Part shown: positions 9,271 through 20,661 of the stretch, piece by piece
Layout of the letters: every line of letters begins with the position of its first letter
Numbering within the stretch: position 1 is the stretch's first letter
Source of the DNA: Phreatobacter oligotrophus
Lineage (GTDB): Bacteria; Pseudomonadota; Alphaproteobacteria; Rhizobiales; Phreatobacteraceae
Assembly: GCF_003046185.1 (NCBI RefSeq)
Contig: NZ_PZZL01000001.1
Span: forward strand, 434,001-498,000
DNA length: 64,000 nucleotides
Direction: 5' to 3'
Position numbers and translations under genes: made by a program
Notes under the pieces: generated by a model
The model's database searches: none
Seen by the model: the letters and a program-made list of their open reading frames with translations, nothing else
Told to the model about the DNA's origin: nothing

Positions 9271-11382
9271 ATGAACGCACCGCTGCGCGTCGATCGCCTG
9301 AAGTCGACCTGCCCGCACGACTGCCCCTCGGCCTGCTCGCTGGAGGTGGAGGTCATCGACGGCAAGACGATCGGCCGCGTCCATGGCGATCCCGACCAGA
9401 GCTACACGGCGGGCGTCATCTGCGCCAAGGTGGCGCGCTATGCCGAGCGCATCCACCATCCTGACCGGTTGCTCCATCCGCTGATCCGCAAGGGCCCCAA
9501 GGGCTCAGGCACCTTCCAGCGCATCTCCTGGGACGAGGCGCTGGCCATGACGGCCGAGCGGTTCCTCGAGGCCGAGAAGCGCTACGGCGCCGAGACGGTC
9601 TGGCCCTATTACTATGCCGGCACCATGGGCTTCGTGCAGCGCGACGGCATCAACCGCCTGCGCCATGTGAAGAAATATTCCGGCTTCTACTCCACCATCT
9701 GCACCAACATGGCCTGGTCCGGCTTCATCGCCGGAACGGGACGCCTCGCCGGCGTCGATCCGCGCGAGATGGCCAAGGCCGACGTGGTGGTGATCTGGGG
9801 CACCAATCCCGTCTCGACCCAGGTCAATGTCATGACCCACGCCATGAAGGCGCGGAAGGAGCGCGGCGCTAAGATTGTCGTCGTCGACGTCTACCGCACC
9901 GACACGGTGAAGCAGGCCGATCTCGGCCTCGTGGTGAAGCCGGGCACCGACGGCGCGCTCGCCTGCGCCGTCATGCACGTGCTCTTCCGCGACGGCTATG
10001 CCGACCGCGATTATCTCAATGCCTACACGGACGTGCCGGCCGAGCTTGAATCGCATTTGCAGAGCCGCACGCCGGCCTGGGCCGCCGCCATCACCGGCCT
10101 GACGGTCGAGGAGATCGAGGCCTTCGCCAAGCTTGTCGGCGAGCACAAGAAGACCTTCTTCCGCCTCGGCTACGGCTTCGGCCGCCAGCGCAATGGCGCG
10201 GTGAACATGCACGCCGCCTCCTGCATTCCCGCCGTCACCGGCGCCTGGAAGCACGAGGGGGGCGGCGCCTTCCACAACAACGGCGCGATCTATCATTGGC
10301 GCAAGTCCCTCATCGAGGGCCTCGACGCCAAGGATCCGGGCGTCAGGATGCTCGACCAGTCCCGCATCGGCGCGATCCTCACCGGCGAGGCGAGGGCGCT
10401 GCGCCGGCCCGATGGGTCCGAGGGCGCGCCGGTCACCGCGCTCCTCATCCAGAACACCAATCCGGTGAACGTCGCCCCGGACCAGACCAAGGTCATCGAG
10501 GGCTTTGCCCGCGACGACCTCTTCACCGTGGTCCACGAGCAGTTCATGACCGATACGGCGAAGATGGCCGATCTCGTCCTGCCCGCCACCATGTTCATGG
10601 AGCACGACGACCTCTACCAGGGCGGTGGCCACCAGCACATCATGCTCGGCCTCAAGCTGGTCGACGCGCCCGGCGAGTGCCGCTCCAACCACGAGCTCAT
10701 CACGGATCTGGCGGGACGGCTCGGCGCTGAGCATGACGGCTTCGCCATGACCCCGCGCGAGATCATCGACTGGACCCTGCAGAAGTCCGGCTGGGGCACG
10801 CTGGCCGAGCTGGAAGTGACCAACTTCCGCGACGTTCAGCCGAAATTCGACGAGGCGCACTACCTCAACGGCTTCGCCTATGGCGACAGGAAGTTCCGCT
10901 TCAAGCCGGACTGGCCCAACGTGCCCTATGCCAGCATCGGCACGATGGGTCCGGTGGACACCATGCCTTCGCTCCCCGACCACTGGGCCGTGACCGAGGA
11001 GCCGGACGCCACCTATCCGTTCAAGCTCGCGACCTCGCCGGCGCGCAGCTACCTCAACTCGTCCTTTGCCGAGACGCCGTCGTCGCGCAAGCGCGAGGGT
11101 CGGCCGGAGGTCATGATCAATCCCGCCGATGCGACGCGCCTCGGCATCGAGCACGGCGCGAAGGTCCAGGTCGGCTCGCCCCGCGGCACGGTGATCCTCC
11201 ATGCCCGCGTCACCGACCAGACCAGGCCCGGCACCCTCATTGCCGAGGGGCTCTGGGCCAATGCCGACCACGAGGGCGGGCGCGGCATCAACATGCTCAC
11301 CGGCGCCGATGCCGTTGCCCCGTTCGGCGGCGCGGCATTTCACGACAACAAAGTGTGGATACGGAAGAGTCCTGCGGCGTAA
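9271..11382 (+). CDS. Molybdopterin oxidoreductase family protein with 4Fe-4S centre
   Basis: A 703-residue DMSO-reductase-superfamily enzyme. The N-terminal 4Fe-4S domain has C14, C18, C22 (CPHDCPSAC) and C51. The central domains bind the bis-molybdopterin cofactor, with C144 (STICTN) near where the Mo ligand usually sits. The C-terminal dinucleotide-binding domain runs from about residue 590 to the end (VQVGSPRGTVILHARVTDQ). No twin-arginine signal is visible, so it is probably cytoplasmic. The ATG at 9271 follows CGGAG. No electron-transfer or membrane subunits are adjacent, so its donor and substrate are unknown. Confidence 0.88.
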   Translation: MNAPLRVDRLKSTCPHDCPSACSLEVEVIDGKTIGRVHGDPDQSYTAGVICAKVARYAERIHHPDRLLHPLIRKGPKGSGTFQRISWDEALAMTAERFLEAEKRYGAETVWPYYYAGTMGFVQRDGINRLRHVKKYSGFYSTICTNMAWSGFIAGTGRLAGVDPREMAKADVVVIWGTNPVSTQVNVMTHAMKARKERGAKIVVVDVYRTDTVKQADLGLVVKPGTDGALACAVMHVLFRDGYADRDYLNAYTDVPAELESHLQSRTPAWAAAITGLTVEEIEAFAKLVGEHKKTFFRLGYGFGRQRNGAVNMHAASCIPAVTGAWKHEGGGAFHNNGAIYHWRKSLIEGLDAKDPGVRMLDQSRIGAILTGEARALRRPDGSEGAPVTALLIQNTNPVNVAPDQTKVIEGFARDDLFTVVHEQFMTDTAKMADLVLPATMFMEHDDLYQGGGHQHIMLGLKLVDAPGECRSNHELITDLAGRLGAEHDGFAMTPREIIDWTLQKSGWGTLAELEVTNFRDVQPKFDEAHYLNGFAYGDRKFRFKPDWPNVPYASIGTMGPVDTMPSLPDHWAVTEEPDATYPFKLATSPARSYLNSSFAETPSSRKREGRPEVMINPADATRLGIEHGAKVQVGSPRGTVILHARVTDQTRPGTLIAEGLWANADHEGGRGINMLTGADAVAPFGGAAFHDNKVWIRKSPAA

Positions 11383-11447
11383 GGTTGTTGTTGACGCTGA
11401 TGGGTTGCTGCAGTTGAGTCCCTCCCGACCCGGTATTGGGGGGATGC

Positions 11448-12071
11448 ATGGCAGGATCAGCGTCACCCTCCGATGTGACGGCGGGAGTGGCCCTTGGCCT
11501 GCTCACGGGGTTCATCGTGGCGCTTGCATCGCAGGGTGCGGTGGGAGCTGTTGTCACGGGCCTCGTCGCATTGCTGGCGGCCTTCTTCGGCCTCGCCAAG
11601 GACATCCGGATCGTTGACACCTCCCCCGTGAGGATCATCGCGTTTTCGGCAGCAGCCCTTGTCGCATTAGCGGTGGGCTTGCTGGTCCGAACCCATGACA
11701 TGTTGAGCCCTTCTCCGCGCACGGTGATCGAGAAGCTGGAGAATGGCCTCTTTACCCGCAAGGACGAGCGCTCGTGGGAGATGTCCCGTGACATCTACCT
11801 CTTCCAACAGTTCGGCCTGGTTCCGCCGGGTCGCACGGCCGCAGCCGCTCCTCGCCTCTCGCCGAGCAGTTCCCTCTTGTTCGCTGGCCCCTCGCTAGAA
11901 CAGTGCGATCGCACCAATCCGGCCGCCGTCGAAGGCGCAACGGCCCTGAGGTCTCTATTCGCCGCCGAGGGCGGCGGGTTCAAGGACCTTGCCGACAGTG
12001 TCGCTTCGCTGGCCGATGATGCGCAGGTGCGAATTCTTTCGGCCGCACGGAGGGTCGCGTGTTCGCGTTGA
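11448..12071 (+). CDS. Uncharacterised membrane protein paired with serine protease
   Basis: A 207-residue protein not recognised by me. Residues about 10-75 contain two or three hydrophobic segments (GVALGLLTGFIVALAS, AVVTGLVALLAAFFGLA, IIAFSAAALVALAVGLLV). A roughly 125-residue hydrophilic C-terminal part follows, with a predicted helix near EKLENGLFTRKDERSWEM. The ATG at 11448 follows a G-rich ribosome-binding site. Its stop overlaps the protease gene by 13 nt, so the two are almost certainly cotranslated. Composition is visibly more A/T-rich than the flanking housekeeping genes. Confidence 0.75.
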   Translation: MAGSASPSDVTAGVALGLLTGFIVALASQGAVGAVVTGLVALLAAFFGLAKDIRIVDTSPVRIIAFSAAALVALAVGLLVRTHDMLSPSPRTVIEKLENGLFTRKDERSWEMSRDIYLFQQFGLVPPGRTAAAAPRLSPSSSLLFAGPSLEQCDRTNPAAVEGATALRSLFAAEGGGFKDLADSVASLADDAQVRILSAARRVACSR

Positions 12072-13492
12072 CGACCTCGGCACGCATGCTCCGTGCGATC
12101 ATCCTGGCGCTGGTTCTGCTGCCAATGCCAACTCGGGGGCAGGACATCCAGCAAGCCCTGTCGAGCGTCGTCCTCGTGGTAGCGCGCGAATGTGCCAGCG
12201 CGCAGGGAGCCAAGGCCGGAAGCGGCTTTGTCTGGCGCGACCAGACGACTGTGGTGACCGCATTCCACGTCGTGACCAACTGCCAGTCGCTGTCGGTGCG
12301 GACCAGCGCTGGATCCGTCCCAGCGCAACTTGACCGGGTTCTCGTCGATGCCGACCTCGCCATGCTGCGCCTCGCATCTCCCCTCCCGGCGGCGCCGCTG
12401 AACGCTGCGCCAAGTTCTCCGAGCGCTGGCGACGAAGTCGTCGTTCTGGGCTTTCCTCTGAACGTGCCTACCCCCGATTCCCGGTTTCTCCGGATTGTGC
12501 ACGCCACTCCGAACGCCCGACGGCTACGATCCTTGCTGCCGGCAGACGCAGCCGGTGAGATTGAGCGTGCAGGCATTCCCTCGCTCGACATCGAAATCCT
12601 TCGCATCGACGGCAACATTCTTCCCGGTCATTCCGGCGGCCCGATCGTGAATCGGGTCGGGCAAGTGGTTGGGATAGGGTCGGGGGGACTGCAATCCGGT
12701 GCGGTCGGCGTCGGCTGGGCGGTATCGTCCCGTTACCTGAACGGGCTGCCGTCCGGTCTGGCCGGTCGAGACGCCCCGGCTATTGCCGCAACCAGCTTCG
12801 GGTTCCGGGCGCCAGCGCCCGACCAGCGCTTTCCTCAGGTGACCTGTGGCGATCTGTCGGTCTATCGCTCTCACACCGCGACGTTGGCCCAGTTGGTCGC
12901 TTCGAACGATGATCCGGCTGGCTTGAATTATCTCGCCCAGTTCGCTGGATACGCGCCTGACGAACTCCAGCAACTCCGCTTCACGGTCTATGTGGAGCCT
13001 GGCTCTGGCTTGTCGCTGGTTGTTCCGGAAAACACGATCCTGTTTCCCGACCCTCAGGGCTGTTCTGCCAGCTTCGTGCCCAACGGAGGCATTTTCCTGC
13101 GTGTCATGGTGGGGCGTGCGCCCAATAACCAAACGGCCTATCAAAGGTTCTCACCGGGTTTCCAACCGCGACACCTGCAGTGGGTCCCTTATGTCCCCTT
13201 CTCCTACACAGCGCCACGGACACGGCCTGACGGTACCGAAGTCTACCGTCATGCAGGTGTCTCGGCGCCGATGGGCCTCGGTGAGAGTTTTCGCACCGTG
13301 ATCCATCGCCGCGAAACCTTCGGTGCCATCGAGGTCAACAACTATGCGCTGAATCCGACACTTGAGTTTCAATGCCGCAATCTGGGGCCCGCAATGATGC
13401 AGGTCCCAAACTGTACAAGCTATTTCCAGTTCAAGCGGTTCTGGGCGGCGATGGTCCTGGGGGCCCATCTCACCACCATGCCGCCGATCTGA
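12059..13492 (+). CDS. Exported trypsin-like serine protease with novel C-terminal domain
   Basis: A 477-residue protein starting at a GTG with GGAGG 5 nt upstream. Residues about 9-27 (MLRAIILALVLLPMPTRG) form a signal peptide, so it is probably periplasmic. Residues 30-255 are a chymotrypsin-fold S1-type protease with triad His70 (TAFHVV), Asp99 (DADLAML) and Ser192 (GHSGGP), so it looks active. Residues about 275-477 are an unrecognised domain with several Cys (VTCGDL, QGCSAS, EFQCRN, NCTSY) and many aromatic residues. No PDZ domain is visible, unlike DegP/HtrA. It overlaps the membrane-protein gene upstream. Confidence 0.85.
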   Translation: MFALTTSARMLRAIILALVLLPMPTRGQDIQQALSSVVLVVARECASAQGAKAGSGFVWRDQTTVVTAFHVVTNCQSLSVRTSAGSVPAQLDRVLVDADLAMLRLASPLPAAPLNAAPSSPSAGDEVVVLGFPLNVPTPDSRFLRIVHATPNARRLRSLLPADAAGEIERAGIPSLDIEILRIDGNILPGHSGGPIVNRVGQVVGIGSGGLQSGAVGVGWAVSSRYLNGLPSGLAGRDAPAIAATSFGFRAPAPDQRFPQVTCGDLSVYRSHTATLAQLVASNDDPAGLNYLAQFAGYAPDELQQLRFTVYVEPGSGLSLVVPENTILFPDPQGCSASFVPNGGIFLRVMVGRAPNNQTAYQRFSPGFQPRHLQWVPYVPFSYTAPRTRPDGTEVYRHAGVSAPMGLGESFRTVIHRRETFGAIEVNNYALNPTLEFQCRNLGPAMMQVPNCTSYFQFKRFWAAMVLGAHLTTMPPI

Positions 13493-13635
13493 CGCTGCGG
13501 CAATAAACACAGGATAAAATGACGCTAGGGTAACCAGCGATTACGTGAAATCCGGTGCTTCGACTCAAGTTTTATTTGGGTCTTAAGCATCCGTTGGGAG
13601 CCGGACGGTATGATGCCGTCATTCATCCCCTACGA

Positions 13636-14280
13636 ATGATTTCTCCGATGCGTATGGTCTCCGATATTGCGGCCCTCGAGGGCGTTGAACGGCGTTCGGA
13701 GCCGCGCGTCATCATGAGCCTCGCCGGAACCTGCTCCCTGTCCGCACTGCGGGACGAGGCCGGCCAGCGCCGCGAGTTTCCCTGCCGCGCCATCAACATG
13801 TCGAGCCGCGCGCTGATGCTGGCCGCGCCGGTCAAGGCGACGCTGAACGATCGCGCCATCGCCTATATCCCGAGTTTCGGCAAGCTCTCGGGGCGCATCA
13901 TCCGCGTTCTCGACGGCGGTTTCGTCATGAGCCTGACCGTCTCGGAGGACGAGCGGGGCAAGATCGCCCGCCGCCTCGACTGGATGCAGGAGCATCAGGC
14001 CCACGACACCCATGACCTGCGCCTTGCCGCGCGGATCGTGCCGCTGGAGCCCTTTGCCCAGCTCGCCTTCGCCGATGGCACGATCCTGTCCTGCCTGGTC
14101 ATGGACATGTCGCTGACCGGCGCGGCGATCTCCGCCGACATGGTGCCGGCCATCGGCACGGTTCTGGCGGTGGGCAAGATCCCGGGGCGGGTGTGCCGCC
14201 ATTTCCCCGAAGGCTTCGCCGTCGCCTTCCTCAAGGAGCAGGAGCCGGGCGCGCTGGAGCACCTGCTCTTCGCCCGCTGA
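13636..14280 (+). CDS. Tandem PilZ-domain protein
   Basis: A 214-residue protein that looks like two PilZ folds. The first has the c-di-GMP RxxxR motif at R20-R24 (RRSEPR), but its second motif is degraded to NMSSRA (54-59). The second domain has an intact DxSxxG (DMSLTG, 157-162), but no RxxxR is obvious before it. It may bind c-di-GMP in a split manner or only at one site. Start choice is uncertain: ATGs at 13636, 13648 and 13654 are all possible, and no strong ribosome-binding site is seen. An EAL phosphodiesterase lies about 4 kb downstream. Confidence 0.75.
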   Translation: MISPMRMVSDIAALEGVERRSEPRVIMSLAGTCSLSALRDEAGQRREFPCRAINMSSRALMLAAPVKATLNDRAIAYIPSFGKLSGRIIRVLDGGFVMSLTVSEDERGKIARRLDWMQEHQAHDTHDLRLAARIVPLEPFAQLAFADGTILSCLVMDMSLTGAAISADMVPAIGTVLAVGKIPGRVCRHFPEGFAVAFLKEQEPGALEHLLFAR

Positions 14281-14284
14281 GGCC

Positions 14285-14872
14285 TCAGATCAGGCGGTAC
14301 TCGGTCGCGATCATCCGCAGCGCGGCCGGGTAGATCCGGTGCTCGACGGCGAGCACCCGCGCGCCCAGCGTCTCCGCGGTGTCGCCGGGCAGGACCGGCA
14401 CGGCCTCCTGCAGGATGATCTCGCCCTCGTCCATCTCCGGCGTGACGAAATGCACCGTCGCGCCGTGCTCCCTGGCGCCATCCGCCAGCGCGCGGGCATG
14501 GGTGTCGAGGCCCTTGTAGGCCGGCAGCAGGGCAGGGTGGATGTTGATCATTCGCCCCTCCCACCGCCCCACGAACCAGGGGGTGAGGATCCGCATGAAG
14601 CCGGCGAGGCAGACGATGTCGATCCGCTGCGCCTCCAGCACGGCCTGCATGGCGCGCTCGAAGCCCTCGCGGTCGCGTGGGAAAGCCTTGCTGTCGATGG
14701 TGGCGGTGGCGATGCCTTCGCTCTCGGCGATGGCGAGGCCGCCCGCGCCCGGCACGTTCGACAGGACCAGCGCGATCTCGGCGGGATAGTCAGGCGCCTT
14801 CGCGGCGGCGATCAGCGCCGCCATGTTCGAGCCGCGCCCGGAAATGAGGACCGCGACGCGCTTCCTCGTCAC
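14285..14872 (-). CDS. purN: Phosphoribosylglycinamide formyltransferase
   Basis: Third step of purine synthesis, transferring formyl from 10-formyl-THF to GAR. The 195-residue protein has the N-terminal phosphate loop VLISGRGSN, the catalytic [13 protein letters not shown] (Asn and His) and the Asp in [11 protein letters not shown]. The start is a GTG overlapping the purM stop (GTGA), so the two are translationally coupled as in many bacteria. Confidence 0.95.
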   Translation of the reverse strand: MTRKRVAVLISGRGSNMAALIAAAKAPDYPAEIALVLSNVPGAGGLAIAESEGIATATIDSKAFPRDREGFERAMQAVLEAQRIDIVCLAGFMRILTPWFVGRWEGRMINIHPALLPAYKGLDTHARALADGAREHGATVHFVTPEMDEGEIILQEAVPVLPGDTAETLGARVLAVEHRIYPAALRMIATEYRLI

Positions 14873-15942
14873 GACGACAGCGTCCCCGTGAAGGTGACGC
14901 GCGGCTCGGCCGCGGCCTTGGTGATGTGGCCGAGCACCGCCACGGTCTCGCCGGCGAGGCGGAAGCCCTCGGCCACGCGGTCCGCATCGGCCGCCGCCAC
15001 CACGACCACCATGCCGATGCCGCAGTTGAACGTGCGCACCATCTCAGCTTCGGCGATGCCGCCGACCTCGGCCAGCCAGCCGAAGACCTTGGGCATGGTG
15101 ACCGCCGACAGGTCGATGCTTGCGCCGAGGCCCTCGGGCAGCACGCGCGGGATGTTGTCGACGAAGCCGCCGCCGGTGATGTGGGCGAGCGCCTTGATCG
15201 CGCCGGCGGCGCGGTGCACCCCGAGGACGCTCTTCACATAGATGCGGGTCGGCTCGAGCAGCGCCTCGCCGAGGCTGCGCGAGGGCTCGAACGGCGCCGG
15301 CGCATCCCAGGCGAGGCCCGAACGCTCGACGATGCGGCGCACCAGCGAATAGCCATTGGAATGGACGCCGGACGAGGCGAGGCCGAGAACGACGTCGCCT
15401 TCGACCACGCCACGCGGCAGCAGCGTGCCGCGCTCGGCCGCGCCCACCGCAAAGCCCGCCAGGTCATAGTCGCCATCGGCATAGAGGCCCGGCATCTCCG
15501 CCGTCTCGCCGCCGATGAGCGCGCAGCCGGCCTGGCGGCAGCCGATGGCGATGCCCTTGACCACCTGCGCGCCAGCCTCCGGCGACAGCTTGCCGGTGGC
15601 GAAATAGTCGAGGAAGAACAGCGGCTCCGCGCCCTGGACCACAAGGTCGTTGACGCACATGGCGACGAGGTCGATGCCGATCGTGTCGTGCCGGCCCGTC
15701 TCGATGGCGATCTTGATTTTGGTGCCGACGCCGTCATTGGCCGCCACCAGCACCGGATCCTTGAAGCCCGCGGCCTTCAGGTCGAACAGGCCGCCGAAGC
15801 CGCCGATCTCGGCATCGGCGCCGGGCCGGGCGGTGGCCCGCACCAGCGGCTTGATCATGTCGACCATGCGGTTGCCGGCATCGATGTCGACGCCAGCTTG
15901 CGAATAGGTCAGGCCATCGGGGCGGGAAGGGGTCTCGGTCAC
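14869..15942 (-). CDS. purM: Phosphoribosylformylglycinamidine cyclo-ligase (AIR synthase)
   Basis: Fifth step of purine synthesis, ATP-dependent closure of FGAM to AIR. The 357-residue protein shows the family start [20 protein letters not shown], the Gly-rich [19 protein letters not shown] and GGETAEMPG motifs, and [16 protein letters not shown] near the C-terminus. Length is normal. It is upstream of purN in the same operon. Confidence 0.96.
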   Translation of the reverse strand: MTETPSRPDGLTYSQAGVDIDAGNRMVDMIKPLVRATARPGADAEIGGFGGLFDLKAAGFKDPVLVAANDGVGTKIKIAIETGRHDTIGIDLVAMCVNDLVVQGAEPLFFLDYFATGKLSPEAGAQVVKGIAIGCRQAGCALIGGETAEMPGLYADGDYDLAGFAVGAAERGTLLPRGVVEGDVVLGLASSGVHSNGYSLVRRIVERSGLAWDAPAPFEPSRSLGEALLEPTRIYVKSVLGVHRAAGAIKALAHITGGGFVDNIPRVLPEGLGASIDLSAVTMPKVFGWLAEVGGIAEAEMVRTFNCGIGMVVVVAAADADRVAEGFRLAGETVAVLGHITKAAAEPRVTFTGTLSS

Positions 15943-16115
15943 GGGCTTTGTCTCGCTGATGGTGCCCGATTAGCCCTTGCCGGGCCGCCCCGCAACGGCC
16001 AAGCCGCGCCAGCGCGTCTTTTCCCCGCCGTCGGAGGTCCTTCTCCGCCCAGCGGTATCTGCGGGATTGACGCTGCGGGTCCGTCGTCGCATGACCGGAG
16101 CAGGAGACACAGGGC

Positions 16116-18413
<2,298 letters not shown>

Positions 18414-18605
18414 TCGATCCCCCCTGCAAAGGCAGCGGGAGCAGTACGGGACGCGGCGGTCTCAGGATACCGCCGTCATGCGTGTATGGATTTCCGTCTT
18501 TCGCGCGGTGGTTAGCATTGACCTCGCGTCAAGAAATATACCGTTAAGCCGGCCCTTCTACAGTCCTTCAAGTCTTACGCATCTCGGCCGCTGAATGCCG
18601 GGTTC

Positions 18606-20213
18606 GTGGCATTCGAAGGGATGATCGTGGGAACGGTCTCGGGGCGCAGAGGCCTGGTCTGGTTGGTAGCCGTGTTGTTGGCGGTCGCCACCCCCGTTGC
18701 CGCCTATATCGGTGCCCAGGTCTGGCTTGCCCGCAGCCTCACCGCCACGATCGATGCCCGGGCGGGGCTCGTTCTGGAGCGGATCGAGAATGCCCTCGAA
18801 CGCGCGACCACCGCTCTGCGGGAAGCCCATACGCGCAATCTGTTCTCCTGCGGCGCATCCGAGAAGGAGGCGCTGCGCCTCCTCGTGTTCGAGTCGCCGA
18901 TCCTCAAGGAACTCGCTGTGCTGGGGCCGGACGGTCGGCTCCTGTGCAACAACATCGGCAGCCTCGTGCAGATCTCGCCAGGCTCCACCGCCTATCCGAC
19001 CCGCGAGCCGGGCCTCGATCTGGCGGTGGCCCTGACGCGCGGCCCCTACGGACGGGCGCTCCGCCTGCAACTGACCTCGCCCTCCGGCGACCGCCTCGGC
19101 GGGCTCATCGCCGTCGGCCTCTTCGTGCCCAATTCGGATATCCAGCGCTCCAATCTCGGCGTCGGCATCGACATCGAACTGGTTCCCGGCGGACGGCTGG
19201 TCAACATCCGTGGACCGGGCGCCGTGGCCGGCACTCCGGATGTCCGCGTCGTCAGGACGTCCGAGCGCTATCCGATCAAGATCGAGTACTATGCCTCCGA
19301 AGGGGCCTGGACCCAGCAGACGGGCTGGATCGCCACGGCCTCGGCCGGTGCCGGCGGGGGGCTCGGCCTGCTCATTGCCCTCCTCGTCCTGTTCGGCGGC
19401 CGCGAGCGCGGTCCCATGGCCGACATGCACCGCGCCCTGCGCAACGGCGAGTTCATCCCGCACTACCAGCCCATCATCGACCTCGACACCGGCCGAATCC
19501 TCGGCTGCGAAGTGCTGGTGCGCTGGCGCAAGCCCGACGGGCGCCTCATTCCGCCGGGAGCCTTCATCGGCGAGGCCGAGCGCACCGGCTTCATCTTCCC
19601 CATGACGCTTGCGGTCATGCGCCAGGCGGCAGCCGAGCTGGGCCCCACCTATTCGGCCCGGCCGGAGCTCAAATGCGGCTTCAACCTCTGCGCCGCCCAT
19701 TTCCGCGACCAGACCATCGTCACCGATGTCGCGGCGATCTTCTCGCACTCGGACGTGGCGCTGTCGCAGGTGCTGCTGGAGGTCACCGAGCGCGATCCGC
19801 TGCCGGACATGGACGCGGCCCGCAAGATCATCGCCCGCTTCCAGGAGATGGGCGTGCGCGTGGCGCTCGACGATGTCGGCACCGGCCACGGCGGCATGAG
19901 CTACCTCCTGAAGCTGCGCGTCGACGTGATGAAGATCGACAAGCTCTTCATCGATGCGCTGGGCAGCGAGCGCCAGTCGACGGCCATCGTCGACAGCCTC
20001 ATCGACCTCGCCGCCCACCTCAACATGGAGGTCGTCGCCGAGGGCGTGGAGACCTTCGACCAGGTGGAAGCGCTGCGCCGCCGCGGCGTCAGGGCCGCCC
20101 AGGGCTATGTCTTCGCCCCGCCGCTCCCCGGCTCGTCGTTCTGCCAGCTCGTCCAGGCCATGGAGCCCGTCGCCATGCCGCAGCCGCCGGTGCGCAAGGC
20201 GCTGCGGGGCTGA
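18606..20213 (+). CDS. CSS-motif EAL phosphodiesterase (c-di-GMP degrading)
   Basis: Membrane-bound c-di-GMP phosphodiesterase, about 535 residues. TM1 is near residues 14-38. A periplasmic CSS-type sensor domain follows (NLFSCGASEKEAL with Cys, then LLCNNIG with a second Cys for a redox-sensitive disulfide). TM2 is near 245-265. The EAL domain starts at about residue 275 (IPHYQPIID). Its core motif is EVLVRW rather than EAL, and the metal and catalytic motifs DDVGTG, MKIDKLF and VVAEGVET are kept, so activity is likely. The start is ambiguous between GTG 18606, ATG 18621 and GTG 18627. Regulation by periplasmic thiol state is inferred from the family. Confidence 0.88.
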   Translation: MAFEGMIVGTVSGRRGLVWLVAVLLAVATPVAAYIGAQVWLARSLTATIDARAGLVLERIENALERATTALREAHTRNLFSCGASEKEALRLLVFESPILKELAVLGPDGRLLCNNIGSLVQISPGSTAYPTREPGLDLAVALTRGPYGRALRLQLTSPSGDRLGGLIAVGLFVPNSDIQRSNLGVGIDIELVPGGRLVNIRGPGAVAGTPDVRVVRTSERYPIKIEYYASEGAWTQQTGWIATASAGAGGGLGLLIALLVLFGGRERGPMADMHRALRNGEFIPHYQPIIDLDTGRILGCEVLVRWRKPDGRLIPPGAFIGEAERTGFIFPMTLAVMRQAAAELGPTYSARPELKCGFNLCAAHFRDQTIVTDVAAIFSHSDVALSQVLLEVTERDPLPDMDAARKIIARFQEMGVRVALDDVGTGHGGMSYLLKLRVDVMKIDKLFIDALGSERQSTAIVDSLIDLAAHLNMEVVAEGVETFDQVEALRRRGVRAAQGYVFAPPLPGSSFCQLVQAMEPVAMPQPPVRKALRG

Positions 20214-20366
20214 GGGCAGGGGGCTTCTCCCTCACTCGACAATTCGCGCCAGCATCGCCGGTCCGGTTGGCCACGCCCTCGCTGGCCTGCACCCTCGTCC
20301 AACGACGCAGCGAGGCTCGTTGTTCAACGACCCTTCGTCACGAGACGATCAGTTGGTGCTGGTCCG

Positions 20367-20520
20367 CCCCTCACCCTTCCCTCTCCCCGCAAGCGGGGAG
20401 AGGGGGCACCCAACGTCGCGGTCTGGCTGACGCCGGTTGTGCCTGGCGCTTGGCGACAGAAGGAATTGCGACGTCGACGTCACCCTCTCCCCGCTTGCGG
20501 GGAGAGGGAAGGGTGAGGGG
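20367..20520. repeat. Composite palindromic repeat, family A copy 2
   Basis: The hairpins CTCTCCCCGC-AA-GCGGGGAGAG (near 20381-20402) and its mirror (near 20485-20506) flank an 80-bp spacer containing CCAACGTCGCG and TTGTGCCTGGCG. The ends are CCCCTCACCCTTCC and GGAAGGGTGAGGGG, an imperfect long terminal inverted repeat. It fills most of the gene-free 20214-20661 interval. The rest of that interval shows nothing beyond two similar short segments near 20570-20640. Confidence 0.88.
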
Positions 20521-20661
20521 CCGTCACGGCGCCACCGACAGCCGCCAGGGCCGCCACCCCATCGCTTGAATCGGAATCAGAACTTTCACCGGGCCTGCTA
20601 AGCCGCTGATCCGAATCACTCTTCGCCGCTGAATCGGAATCTCAACAGCAAGCGGCGGGCC

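Noticed and set aside
18454-18475. Intrinsic terminator after maeB
   Set aside because: A 7-bp hairpin (CGGCGGT / ACCGCCG) exists, but it has an 8-nt loop and no following T-run.
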